Assembly: GCA_930367215.1 (NCBI GenBank)
Contig: OV884060.1
Location: 12,852,001-12,916,000 of the forward strand
Length of the DNA: 64,000 nucleotides
Direction: 5' to 3'
Source of the DNA: Pollenia angustigena
Taxonomy: Eukaryota > Arthropoda > Insecta > Diptera > Polleniidae
The position numbers and the translations under genes are program-made. Below are positions 53,258 to 64,000 of the stretch, in pieces (within the stretch, counting starts at the first letter, position 1; every line of letters begins with the position of its first letter). Under the pieces are notes generated by a model. It saw only the letters and a list, made by a program, of their open reading frames with translations. It searched no databases and was not told where the DNA came from.

Positions 53258-55308
53258 TTAAGCCACCCATTTTAAAACCACTGCTTCATTGGGCATCAAA
53301 AACAAACGGCCGCTTAAATCGGTTTTATCCCTGAAAAAGCATAACAAATTAATTAAGTTAATAATTTCCTTTAAACTGAATACAAATCTAACACAACTCT
53401 TAAACTTACCCTTTAACATGAGGCGAAAATGTATTCATCAAAACATACTCATACGTTTTTGAGCTTAAATTCTGCACAGATTCCAATTTATCGTTCATAT
53501 TAATCAATATCATGTATTCCTCTTTATCCGGTACAGCTCTTGTAATTTGAAATACTTGGTCTGTTAGGGCCTTATAGGAAAATCCTTTGTCGCCCTTAGT
53601 GTTTTGAAAAGCTGAACTTTTCTTCAACTCTTGCAGGTCTTTAAAAATCTGTAAAGTACTACGTCCGATTTGGGACTCGGTTTCGACATTATAAAATTCA
53701 TAATAGTCCGCTAAGGGCAGCCAAGTAGAGGCTGCCTGAGAGAAACCAGCATTTGAATTTGCATTCCATTGCATGGGAGACCTTTCCGGATCACGATCTT
53801 CACAAGACTTTGTTATACACCAGCTGACATCTTGCATGCCAAGCTCTTCACCATAATAAGTAATTGAAGTACCGGGTAAGGAGTGTACTATAATATTAAG
53901 TAGGTCTACCTTATTTGCACCAATGCGACTGGCTACCCTACTTCTGTCGTGGTTGCCCACGACCCAATTGGCAATTTGGTGATTAGACCACATGGTATCC
54001 ATCCAGGCACTAATTGCAGATTCTACATCTTTAGCGTTGGAAGTACTGGTTAATTCCATAAGGTTAAAATTCATGGGTATCTGAGCGCCTTGATGAGTTT
54101 CATTAGCAAAAGCTAAACTTAAGAACTCTATGGGGGAGAAAGATTCAAGTAAAAGGACTCTGAAAATAAATTAAAACTAACATGAAATACAGTTTTTGAA
54201 AATAATAAAAAGAAAATTGACCTGCTATCTCCTCCATTTTTAGCACGAAAATCATCCAAAAAAGCTCTCCATTCATATAACAGCTCTATGGTGGGATACT
54301 GGTCCTTAGTGTACTTATGGGTGTAATAACTATAACTAGAGGGATCGGATGAATCACCACTTATATCTTCATCAGGGAAAGAACCATCCTCGTTGCTTTT
54401 CTCAAAGATGTGAGGAACGGCATCAATGCGAAAGCCGTCCACACCTCGTTCCAACCAATACTCCAAAACCTGTAACATTTGTTTGCGTACCAAAGGATTT
54501 GAATAATTTAATTCGGGTTGTTTGGCCAAAAATTGATGTAAATAATATTGCTGGCGCTCTTCGTGCCAGGTCCACATGGGGCCACCGAAAATGGAATTCT
54601 AAAAAGCAACATCAATTAATAACTTCAATAAAGACGGGAAAAAATCCAATTTACCCAATTACTTGGTGGCAATTTTTTACTAGCATCATCTGGATCTACT
54701 TTACCATCATGCCACATATAGAAATCCTCAAAGCCCGGTTCCCTTTTTACAGACTTTTGAAACCATTCACATTCATCGGACGAATGATTGGGCACAAAAT
54801 CCAATAACACTTTAACACCCAATTCCTTAGACTTAGCTATCATTTCATCGAAATCGTCCAAAGTACCAAAAATGGGATCAATGCGAGTAAAATTGGATAT
54901 ATCATAACCAAAATCAGCCATGGGCGATTCAAATATGGGTGATAACCATGTGGCTGTTATGCCAATGTCTTTTAAATATTCCAAACGTGCGGTAATACCC
55001 TTTAAATCTCCTACACCATCGCCATCACTGTCCTGAAAGGATCGAGGATAGATTTGGTAGAGGGAAGCATTTTCCCACCATTCGCTAGTTGAAACTGTTG
55101 AAAAGACAGAAAAGTACAGTCCACATTATTTTATTAAAAATTGATTTTTAACTTTAAAATATTGCAGCGTTAAATTAAATATTTTATTTTTATTAAGAAA
55201 TAAATAAAGTTTCAATAGAATTCAATTTGGTATCAAAAACTCACCAGCTAAATCGGCATTAGCTATTACAACTAAGCCTACTATTAAAAGGTTTAACAAT
55301 TTTAACAT
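53258..55308 (-). CDS. Alpha-glucosidase (maltase), GH13, complete five-exon gene
   Basis: The exons on the - strand are 55308-55245, 55094-54655, 54598-54222, 54159-53410 and 53330-53258. All introns have GT/AG ends and compatible phases, giving 1704 bp and 567 residues, the normal size for insect maltases. Residues 1-18 form a hydrophobic signal peptide ([18 protein letters not shown]), so the enzyme should be secreted or membrane-associated. The mature part has [17 protein letters not shown], region I DFVPNH (120-125), the nucleophile Asp227 in GFRIDAVPH, the acid/base Glu299 in LLLESF, and the third Asp365 in VGNHDRSR. All GH13 catalytic residues are kept. It hydrolyses terminal alpha-1,4-linked glucose from maltose or sucrose-type sugars. 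It lies inside the 14.4-kb mGluR intron, on the opposite strand. Flies have many paralogues, so no symbol is given. The four introns argue against a retrocopy. Confidence 0.93.
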
Positions 55309-55347
55309 TGCGTTTCAAAACACTTATTTCTCTGAGAAGTTTTAGAC

Positions 55348-55388
55348 TGAAACTGTGACCAGCTCAACAATTTCAAGCTTTTTATATA
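55348..55388 (-). promoter_or_regulatory. TATA box and start region of the maltase gene
   Basis: TATATAAAAAG on the - strand starts at 55388, about 80 bp before the ATG. About 30 bases downstream is TCACAGT and then TTCAGTC, both initiator-like. The 5' untranslated region would be roughly 40-50 bp. Start choice is supported by the signal peptide. Confidence 0.6.
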
Positions 55389-55389
55389 G

Positions 55390-55784
55390 ACCATTTGAAA
55401 GAAAGTTCGGTTATATTTGCATTTAAAACCAACTGTTTAAATATTGTCACTAAATTATAAGCTGTCATTTTTTAAAGTTAGCTAATATTTGGAGTGATCA
55501 TGATGTAAACGATCTACTTAAATATTTAATTTTGAATGAATACAATAACTGAAACTATTAAATGAACTGTAATAAATTCGTTAAACAGGCGATTGAAAAT
55601 AAAAAGGTACAAATCAATAACCTAATAACTTTTTAAGTGTCTAGGTTTCAATATAAGCAGATTTTTGGAGTATTTAAGTTCCCTATATAAGTTTGTTTAT
55701 AGGAAATATCGGGTATTGACCGCAGTAAAAACTTAAGCGACAAAAACATAATTCTATAATAGAAGTATTTTCTTAATTCAAATT
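55390..55784. other. Upstream region of maltase, no bounded feature
   Basis: This is AT-rich sequence that probably holds maltase regulatory DNA, but no specific site can be supported. Confidence 0.35.
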
Positions 55785-56290
55785 TTTGATATTTTAATCA
55801 GGCTAAAGTTCACTGAATTTAATTTTCATTTGGGGTATTCACAAGGTGTGCTATCAAATTATGTCATCATATTGTCGTAAATAATATTTTACAATTGTTA
55901 AAAATAAATATTGTTGTTTTGAAACAAAATAAAAATATTAATGCAGTAATTCGTCATAACTGTACAGTAGAAATCGTAATTATAAGCGGTTGCCAACAGC
56001 AGTCACATTTATTTCTTGTAATTATTTTAAGACATATGACTTTACGACTACCTTGTGAGTCCCCCAATTAAATTATTTTCATGAAGAAAGGAATTTCACA
56101 ACTTGAAATTTATAAATAATTTTTCATTCTTGACTGAACTGGGAGTCGGACCCAGGTATTCACGGACAGGTTGCCCTGGCATATTTTAATTATAACCACA
56201 TAATCTCTTCAGAGGGGTTTGCTATTAAACACTCATCGCCATTGACAACGACTGGCAGTCAATAGTCAACCATCAATATTTAAACCAAAT
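55785..56290 (-). repeat. tRNA-like dispersed repeat, copy D, with a nested insertion
   Basis: The tail (TCAGGCTAAAGTTCACTGAA, TTAATTTTCATTT) continues after a nested segment as AATTATTTTCATGAAGAAAGG and a head with GGGTCCGACTCCC on the - strand. The nested segment, about 55836-56068, begins GGGGTATTCACAAGGT and ends ACCTTGTGAGTCCCCC. Its ends are inverted, so it is a small TIR element of about 230 bp. Confidence 0.55.
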
Positions 56291-56294
56291 TCTC

Positions 56295-57127
56295 CCTTAA
56301 CCATTTAAGAGCATATGGCTTTAACTAAGCATCTACATCTTACACGATTTCTTGCAACTGTTATTTTGCCTTGAATCAGTTTCGTTAAACGGTTGTTGTT
56401 CCTGCTTAATAGTAGATTAGTCTGCTGTAACAGGTTGTAGGATAATGGGGCTGCCATCTGTCGTTTCCTAGAAACAACGCCATCTGTGTTTTTGGTGTAG
56501 CGAAGTGGAACCTTGCTAATCTTTGCTTCATGTCTTTATTCCCAAAGGGTGTTAGCTGATCTTTAATTCCTACAATTTTTTTTTTGTGTTTCAAATAATA
56601 TTTTGGTTTTTGTTTTATTTTACTAACAAAAATGTTGACAACTCTTCAAAAATATGACATACGCGTTATTGGTTTCATGTTTTAACAATATTAGGGGTAA
56701 TTACGATGGTCATTGTGCAAATTTGCAATTTGTACATTTTCAGTGCATATTATGATTGATCGTGAGCATATCACTTTTATTTTTTGTGCAAATGTGTTAT
56801 TTTTCTAAAAATTTATTCTGGCAACACCAAAAACTTTTGGCAGCACTGTAAGAAGCCTGTATATTAAAATAAAGTTTTTTTTTAATCATTTAAATTGAAT
56901 TCTCTATTTTATATATAAATCCTCGATAATTTTAAATTAATAAGTTTCCTTAAAAAACAATATGGCGTTTAATATGTCAAATGTTATTGTTTCAATTTGT
57001 TTCAAACTGAGCAGATATGCACTACTTATTTTGCTCGTGGTTTTTTTAGTGCAAACGAAGTAAAAAAGAGCAATTGCAAATACATTCGTACATTTTGTTG
57101 TTGTGCTGTGCAAATGTGTGTATTTTT
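56295..57127. other. AT-rich intron sequence, nothing recognised
   Basis: No gene. Short phrases such as TTTTGTGCAAATGTG recur (56786, 57108), but no bounded repeat is evident. Confidence 0.35.
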
Positions 57128-57129
57128 TA

Positions 57130-58656
57130 GGGTATTCATTCGGTTAACAGTTAATCGGTTAACCAATTAATTACTACCCGATTAACTGATCGGTTAATTT
57201 AAAATTGGCTTTTTTCAATTAACGATTAAACCGGCTAATTTCAGTCGATTAACCGATTAACCGAAGTAACAAAATTTTAAATTTTTTTGTAGTATTTTAA
57301 CATATATTTTTGTGTTTTACAAAAATGTATTTGTATAGTAAAATATTTTTTTCTTCTTGCAATACATTCTTTAAATACAGTACGAGATAAGAATATGTTC
57401 GGTGCTGAGCTTTGCCAGGATGAGTCAGATGATGAACTGACAATAAGATAAACTCTCGATTGTAACACAAACAATCTTTTAACAGAATTTGGTTAATTAA
57501 TTAACCGAAGCAATTAGAAGTGTTTAAAATTTTAAAAATTAAACTTATTTCTAATTATGTCATAATGGAGGATATTAAATGTTTAGAGAAATATGTACTG
57601 GAAAATAATTGAGTAATAAGATAAGCTGCATTAAGGATTGCTTTCGAGATCTCCCTTTCATTAGTGAACATATGTACTTCTATGCCAAAGTTTATGTTTT
57701 TAGATAAAAAAAAAAAACAACCAGTTGAAAAACAAAAAAGTACCAAAAAGTTATTATCATCCGTTCATGAAATTCCATGTTAAATTATTTTTATAGGTGC
57801 AATATTAATGACAATTGAAAAAATTACCAGTTAACGAACAAAAAGTACCAAAAAGACACCTCATACAGACTCTCATTCACTGAGGACCTTGCATGTCTGA
57901 GAACCTTAGGTCCAATTTTTTAGATTAGTTTCGAATGTGATATTAACTTTATTTATATGTTTATTGTTTTAAAAGATAGATGGGGTGACAAAAAATGTCC
58001 CAAGTTACAGGTTTCACCCGTTTACTCCCTAAAAAGTCCAAAATTCTAAAAAGTACCAGACACCTGACGGCTTATTTTTCTAAAGAGCAACGATAGGTAT
58101 TACATTTTTTTGTATCTCTTTTAGTTGTGGATATATAATATAACCGAATTTATCCGTTCTTACCCTTTTTACCCCCTTAACATTCGAAACAAACTTTCAT
58201 GAAAAGAACGCATATAATATTCCCTGAATTCTCGGGAGTTGCTATGTTTAGGTTTAACATTTTGACCCAAAGAGCTTGAGACCGGATTTTTTTCTATTTC
58301 GCTCTTTCTGTCTTAGTTTTCGAAACAACGCCGTTTTAAACTTCTAATGCTACTGTTTTTTAAGACACTATACCTAGTTTTGTCAAAAATGCATGGAGTT
58401 ATCTACTTTTTACATACAAATTTTGTTCAAGAATTGTTTTTTTTTTTTTGTTATGCCATTGTTTTCTTTTTTACCAAATTATAAATCATTTTTGCATTTT
58501 TATATATTGATATTACTTAATTTATAACAAAATTTTATTAATCGGTTAACCGATCAATTACAAAATTAACCGATTAGAAACCGATTAAACCAAAACCGCG
58601 GTTAATTAATCGAGCGATTAACCGATTAAAGAAAAAGCCCGATTAAATGAATACCC
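57130..58656. mobile_element. TIR element with TA duplication and arrays of CGGTTAAC motifs
   Basis: The ends GGGTATTCATT (57130) and AATGAATACCC (58656) are inverted and bordered by TA (57128-57129, 58657-58658). Next to each end lie dense degenerate copies of CGGTTAAC/ACCGATTAA in both orientations, about 57139-57265 and 58538-58645. The 1.2-kb centre is AT-rich, with AAAAAGTACCAAAAAG phrases and no transposase. The family is unknown to me. TA duplication suggests the Tc1/mariner group. Confidence 0.65.
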
Positions 58657-58659
58657 TAG

Positions 58660-59455
58660 TATTTTTGCACTCATTTGCATCGTTTGCACACTTTGCACTA
58701 CCCATCGTGTGATTTCCCTTATTGCATTCAATATTAAACGCTCTTTAATATGGTCGTTTTTTTGCAATTTCTTATTTGATGAACAACAACAAAAACCATA
58801 TACAGTCTATTTTTGCACGCCTTAAAACAGTACAACAATAAGAAAGATGATAAAATAGTGTAAAGAGGATTGCAGTAAAAAAACAAGAACAATAGTTGTT
58901 ACAGAAAACGTTTCACTGTTTAAAAAACAGAAACAAAAACAACATTATTTTTGGTTGGTTTCAAAGTTAATAAAAACGATTTTTTTTTAATGTTGAGTTA
59001 AATACATCAAATTTTAAAAGTAGAACCATATCGCGTCTTTCTGCTGCCGTTTTTAGTTGAGATTCCTACTTCTTTAGCCAAGGAAGGGATACAGCAACAT
59101 GTGAGTGAGAAAGAAACATTGTGTGTATAACAAGACGATAGTTCGGATATTAGTACAAAATAAATATGTGTCCTAAAGCCGGCCGCCGCCTCGCCTTGCC
59201 TCCTACTCTTCATCTTCACCTTCAGTGCTTCAAAAAGAGTAAGCTTTTTTGAAACAGCTTAATTATTTGTTTAAAAATTCTTTTAATATAAAAAACAAAT
59301 ATGATCAATTGTCACAATTATTTGTTTGAAAAAAATAAGGGTTTTTTTCAATAACTGAAATGCAAAATAAATTGTTTGAATATGAAAAATTGTTTGTAGA
59401 GGTCCTATTTTAGAAAAATAATTTTTTCTTTGTGCCATGGATATTATTTTCTTTC
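58660..59455. other. AT-rich intron sequence, nothing recognised
   Basis: A GC-richer patch at 59175-59215 (GCCGGCCGCCGCCTCGCC) stands out but has no open frame with recognisable homology. Confidence 0.35.
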
Positions 59456-59712
59456 CCAGGGGTCGGAAAGGTCAGACAGGTTACCCTGACACGTTTCGAT
59501 TGTAACCAAACAGTGTCAGGGTAACCTGTTCGTGAAAGCCTGGGTTCGATTCCCAGTTCTGTCAAGTATGAAAAATTATCAATTTATTTTAATTAGTTTC
59601 ATGTTTTAAAATTTCTTTCTTCAAAAAAAAATTATTTAGCCTGATTAAAATATCAAAATTTGAATTAGAAATCATAAACAGTTCAATAAAATAACCACAA
59701 TACTAATTATTG
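59456..59712 (+). repeat. tRNA-like dispersed repeat, copy E, with 16-bp perfect hairpin
   Basis: CAGGTTACCCTGACAC (59477-59492) pairs perfectly with GTGTCAGGGTAACCTG (59513-59528). Then CCTGGGTTCGATTCCCAG forms a perfect T-arm with box B. TGTCAAGTATGAAAAATTATC and the common tail follow, ending AATACTAATTATT. Confidence 0.6.
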
Positions 59713-60035
59713 TACCTTGAAATGTTTAAGGGATTAAGGAAGTGTTGCTAACAATTTCATTTGTTAAAGAAACTAAATTTAAAAATTTTGTAGCTTAAGC
59801 TACTTTTACGGTTAATGATCGATAAAATGACTTTTATACGAATTGTTGTTAAGTTGTTTGTAAATTCATCTGTGTAAATAGTTTCATAACAATGTTCATA
59901 CATACATATTTTTGTATGCATTTAAAAATTAAAAGTCTCTAAATGTTATTTAAGCTTTTGCCCCTCTTATTTCAAGTTTGCCTACTAACAACAAACGTAA
60001 ACTCACCATTATGTTAATCTCTAAAAAGATATGCC

Positions 60036-60276
60036 AATATTTCGAGCCCTTATAGCAAAAATGATGTAACCAACATAAATAAAATTTTGCAGGAGAAAGT
60101 TTTTTTTTTTAAATATCTTTGCTTCAAGTCTAGGTTTTCGTTTGAAATTGCTTTTGCTCTTATTTCGAGATTTTTAGGTAGGATCAAAATGATCAAAATT
60201 TATCGATTTTCATCAAAAAACAAAAATCCAAAAAGTTGTTGGTAACATCATTTTCGCTATTAGGGCTCGAAATATT
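60036..60276. repeat. 241-bp TIR element with about 39-bp inverted ends
   Basis: AATATTTCGAGCCCTTATAG at the left end matches, inverted, GCTATTAGGGCTCGAAATATT at the right end. The match continues inward through GATGTAACCAAC/GTTGGTAACATC. It has no coding capacity. Confidence 0.7.
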
Positions 60277-60610
60277 AAAAGAAAAACAAAGGGTATTAAG
60301 AAATTAAGGGAACATTTTGAAAACAATTCTAATATTTTACACAGTTTTCTTAATAAGCATGTTTTTAAATTGTCATTTAACACACTAAACAAAAAAAAGT
60401 TCATAAAAATAAACGTGAAGTTTTCCTTATTTTGATCTAATACACAGGTCTGTCTTTCATTAAACAATTTACAGTTGTTGAAGTCAGCACATAAGCTCAT
60501 TGGCGCAATGAAATCGTCCATGCCTCAATGATCTCTTAAGTTGAGTTTGCAACAAATATTAAGTGAGCAGGTACATTAAATCAATAAATTTCTACATACA
60601 ATTTAGTGAC

Positions 60611-60760
60611 CCTATACGTTGACCCAATTAACCAATACACGGTTTTAATGAACATTTACATTGAATTTAATGAACCTATACTTTAATCCAACGATATAAT
60701 ACATGGGTTCAATGAACTTTTACATTTAATTTAATGAACCTATACATTCGCCAAATAAAC
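60611..60760. repeat. 64-bp direct repeats
   Basis: Units starting CCTATAC at 60611, 60675 and 60739 share AATACA, GGTTTAATGAAC-like and TTTAATGAAC phrases. Two full units and one partial unit are visible. Confidence 0.65.
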
Positions 60761-60764
60761 AAAT

Positions 60765-62195
60765 CCTCATACTTTTTTCCTTTTAAAATTTATAGTTTAA
60801 TAAAAAATTTAAGCTTTAAAATTATTACATTAATATACAAAATATAAATAAACACAAAAAAGTAATTTATAATTCAAATGCTCGAGATCGGATATTGATA
60901 TTATAAAAATAGTCAGAAGTTTAAACTGGGTTGAATTATCATATTTTTCAAGAAGTAAATTTTTTCAGAATATTTTAAACTTTTCTGCAAAACTTCTGAA
61001 GATTGTTGTCAAAATTAAGAACGTAAATCAAGACAGTTAATGAAAATTCAAAGATGCAATCAGATTTAAAAAATATTTTATGAAAAACTCCAAAAAAAAA
61101 ACGTGACTACTAAAAGAATTGAACGGTATTTTTCTGGTCTGACTAGCCAAATTATACTTTGTGAAACATCTTTTAGAACGTTTGCTATTAGCCAAGTAGT
61201 TGGTACACCCCCATTTCCCCGCTATCCCTACCGCTTGTAGTAACCAGTCTAAGCTTGACCATCGTTCACACAACATGCTGTGATTATCGCTATATTTTGT
61301 TGTAAGTTTTAACTATTCTTAAGGCCCAACCAAATACACTTGTCAAATGCTTGTCCAGCCAGCGAATTCATCGTGTACGTGTGCTTGACGTAATCTACAT
61401 TTTTTGATTTTCCATCCAGCGTAGTCGGTGTGACACATACAAACATATTTCCACTAATACTACCACAATGCTTGATGAGTATTTTGATCAATGTATTTGG
61501 GCCTTTACGCGTCGTTCGATTGTTAAACGATTCAAATTCGTAAAAGGCAAACTTTTCAATTAATAAATGACACTTTAGATGACAGATATTTAACAGCTTT
61601 GCCAGACCCGGTAGTGTTGAAACTTCTAAAAGGATAACCCTCTCCAATTGAATAAATATCACATTTATTTATGCAATATTTATTCTGTATTTATTTAAAT
61701 TCAGACATATCGGTCAATAAATGGCAGAGGTATGAGAAAAACTGTACGACTTCCCACAAACTTTTAAAACACAACCTCACATTTTGAATTTGTGGGTTTC
61801 ACTGTTGTGCTTTTACATAAATTTGACTCAAAAGAATATTGTTTGTAAAAATTAAGGACAGCAGTGCATAAATATCAAAAAAAAATTTCATATATATTTT
61901 AGCATCACGAATTTCTTGGCACAGTTGCTGAAAACTTTCAAAAAGTTTTTTTTGAAAATTCTGGGATTTCTTAAAATCTTAAAATTGTTGCTTAATTTGA
62001 CACGTGTTAAGAAAATTTCCTAAACAAATACAAAATTTCTTAAAAAAATAGTATAATTGTTTAAATAATTTTATTTTTTTTTTTATTAGCAAAAAAAAAG
62101 TCTTCCATTAATCAGTACTTAAGAAAAATGGAAATAAAACTTTCTTTTATGCTTTATTTATTCTCTAATGTAAATTTGGTTAATTTTTCTTTTAG
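60765..62195. other. Intron sequence before the third visible mGluR exon
   Basis: It is AT-rich throughout. A somewhat GC-richer block at 61195-61640 has a 117-codon - strand frame without recognisable domains, and it is not accepted as a gene. The region ends with the T-rich acceptor at 62170-62195. Confidence 0.4.
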
Positions 62196-62367
62196 AGTTT
62201 TGGGAAGACCATTTCCAGTGCCGCTATCCCGGCAGCACTAGTACCCCCTACAACAACTACAATCGCACTTGTACAACTAATGAACGTTTGTCTCGCGAGG
62301 ATACCGATTTTGAGGATCAATTACAGTTTGTGAGTGATGCTGTCATGGCTTTTGCATACGCTTTAAG
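62196..62367 (+). CDS. mGluR: mGluR exon 3 of those visible
   Basis: The acceptor is TTTTAG. AG joins the G carried from the previous exon to give Glu, and 56 codons follow, with AG left for the next exon before GTAAAT. It encodes FWEDHFQCRYPG, an N-R-T glycosylation sequon followed by Cys, and FVSDAVMAFAYAL. This is the conserved stretch of mGluR ligand-binding domains after the large intron that contains the maltase gene. Confidence 0.93.
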
Positions 62368-62630
62368 GTAAATTATTCTCAAAAGAGACAGAAAAAAAGT
62401 TATAATATTTCTTTTAGGAGTATAAATAAGTTTTCCCTGTATCGCATCAGTCATTCACAATATACAAGTTCTTTTTGAATTTGAAGCGAATCGACAAAAC
62501 ATTTGATTGATTTTACAAAATTGCAAAAAAAAAAAATTTTGTTCAACTAATGACAAAATATCTCAACTACTTCTCCAATGTATAGTAAATTATATTTTTA
62601 TGTTTGTTCTTTCTATTCAAAACTTTTTAG

Positions 62631-62737
62631 GGACATGCATCGTGATTTGTGTGGTGGACGACCGTCGCTGTGTGATGCCATGAAACCAACAAAAGGAGCT
62701 GATTTATTGAAATATTTGAGAAAAGTAGAATTTCAAG
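62631..62737 (+). CDS. mGluR: mGluR exon 4 of those visible
   Basis: The first G completes an Arg codon from the exon 263 bp upstream. 35 codons follow and one G passes on at GTGAGT. It encodes [19 protein letters not shown] and [11 protein letters not shown]. The Lys in CDAMKP corresponds to the glutamate-contacting lysine of mammalian mGluR1 (K409), so ligand binding is likely retained. The next exon was not found before the window ends. Confidence 0.93.
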
Positions 62738-63097
62738 GTGAGTTATTTGTGCACGTGTTTCAACAGCAAATAGCAAAGAAGCAACAACAAAAAAATCTAT
62801 TATAAAATTTTCTAAGGTTTTGCATAGTTAATGACATAATTGCGTAATATAAAATCACTAAATTACATTTAAAAATGTAATTTATTTATTTAAAAAAAGC
62901 CAACAAAAACTAAGGAAATAAACAAGAGAAAAATCAGCTTAGAAAAATTTATTCACATTAAGATTTTTGCGAGATCCTGCTAAAAAATGTCCAGTAGTTC
63001 AAAAATTATTAATCATAAAAATCAAATTTGAAAACAAATTTGGGTTGTTCTCGGAAGGCGGCTTATATGGTTGTTTAGTTATTTTAACAGCAACAAA

Positions 63098-63290
63098 ATA
63101 TAGATATTTTTATCAGGCTAAGGTTAATGGAATTTTATTTTCATTTAATTATATTTTATGAAGAAAGGAATTTTTAAAACAGGAAATAAATTAATATTTA
63201 TTGATATTTTTCATTCTTGGCTGCCGCGGGAAGCGAACATAGGCCTTCACGGACAGATTCGATTATAGATTCACGTGAGTACCGTCCGAA
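63098..63290 (-). repeat. tRNA-like dispersed repeat, copy F
   Basis: It has the tail ATCAGGCTAAGGTTAATGGA and TGAAGAAAGGAATTTT, then the head CATTCTTGGCTGCCGCGGGA. The box-B region is more eroded than in copies B and E. Confidence 0.5.
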
Positions 63291-63319
63291 GGCCTTAACT
63301 CACGGTGGTCCAAACCAAA

Positions 63320-64000
63320 CCACTTGGTGAGTTAATATTAAGCACTTAACAAATGCCCCTGTGTGAGTTGGAATTCATTTGTATACACAGGCAGCAACTT
63401 TAAATGTATAAGCCCGTCAAAGCCTACACATTTGTCCCTTGTTTGAGGACTGAAGCTATCTAACCTCCCCTGCTTTATTGAATTCCAGCATCATCTGTCG
63501 AATAGCAACAGCACCCAGGAACCCCCTCACAGCCCGAACTCTCCCCGAAGGTGAAAAATCAGACTTTGACTTGAGCGAATCCCTACCCGCGACTTTGGGT
63601 TTAAACCACAGCTACTACGTGTACTCTGAATTAGCGTCCCTCCAAAGGGCATCGACTTCCGCAAAGAAAATCAACCTGAAAGAAAGGAAGCATTTCTTAC
63701 AGAAGCCCACTAAACAGAGACCTCAACCACCCGTCATCTCGGCTTGCGCCGGGGGCAGCTGACGCCCATTGCACCTACAGTTCAAGTCCTTAGGTCAAAC
63801 CTCGAGCGAATTTGGTCTATCCAGACCAAACGAACTCTAGCTTTCGATAGTTCTAGTGACGCTATCAAGTAGCAAGCGCTCTGTTAGATCGTATGTGACT
63901 CACTAAGAGTGCCAGTACACCTGGGTCAAGGAAAATCCAAGACCATTCAAACAAAGCCAATTGTCACCTTTCGGATCCCAGGGATGACCGCAACCTGATT
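63320..64000 (+). other. GC-richer block running off the window, probable transposon 5' part
   Basis: Base composition changes abruptly to near-balanced GC, with clean open stretches. One frame at 63478-63762 encodes 94 residues rich in Ser, Pro and Lys, ending CAGGS. Similar composition shifts elsewhere in the window mark mobile elements. No domain is recognised, and the sequence is cut by the window end. Confidence 0.3.

Noticed and set aside
54349..54807. 152-codon plus-strand frame
   Set aside because: It is antisense to maltase exons 2 and 3.
61309..61662. 117-codon minus-strand frame
   Set aside because: It has no known domain, signal or splice context, and it lies in a repeat-rich intron. 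It is too weak to call a gene.

Overview
The window looks like euchromatic but transposon-rich DNA from a higher fly, probably a calyptrate such as a blowfly or house-fly relative. This is an inference from AT richness, the fly-type genes, and repeats of the mini-me/DINE-1, BEL/Pao, jockey and mariner-like kinds. Almost all of the sequence is non-coding. No bacterial-style gene organisation, rRNA or intact tRNA gene was seen.

Two host genes are supported. (1) A metabotropic glutamate receptor (mGluR, the DmGluRA orthologue) runs on the + strand. Four consecutive exons of its extracellular ligand-binding domain lie at 26995-27137, 47702-47810, 62196-62367 and 62631-62737, with matching splice phases. 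The introns between them are about 20.6 kb, 14.4 kb and 0.26 kb. The gene starts before and ends after the visible exons; no earlier exon could be identified in 1-26994. (2) A complete five-exon alpha-glucosidase (maltase, GH13, 567 residues with signal peptide) lies on the - strand at 53258-55308, entirely inside the 14.4-kb mGluR intron. It has its own TATA box and polyadenylation signals.

The largest mobile feature is a tandem BEL/Pao retrotransposon at 7333-19934, arranged LTR-gag-pol-LTR-gag-pol-LTR with a shared middle LTR. It has one 5-bp target duplication outside the whole array, identical LTRs, and only three substitutions between the two internal regions. In both copies the gag-protease frame and the RT-RNaseH-integrase frame are offset by +1. 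The array sits inside a smaller terminal-inverted-repeat element with TTAA flanks.

The rest is a mosaic of nested elements. It includes TIR elements with readable target duplications (345-1109, 4791-5643, 20889-22041, 33413-33786, 40026-41122, 57130-58656), a fold-back element with 310-bp arms holding a LINE fragment (27745-28853), a large inverted-repeat mini-me-like element (50667-52234), and a probable solo LTR with a heat-shock-element-like motif (46929-47484). There are also two long hairpins, three decayed mariner-like transposases, two jockey-type LINE remnants, a dispersed tRNA-like family, an 11-bp minisatellite and a hammerhead-ribozyme-like core of the Penelope type.

No wholly new multi-gene system was found. 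The most unusual items are the frame-offset BEL tandem array, the nested maltase, the ribozyme-like core inside a TIR element, and several element architectures that I cannot assign to a named family.
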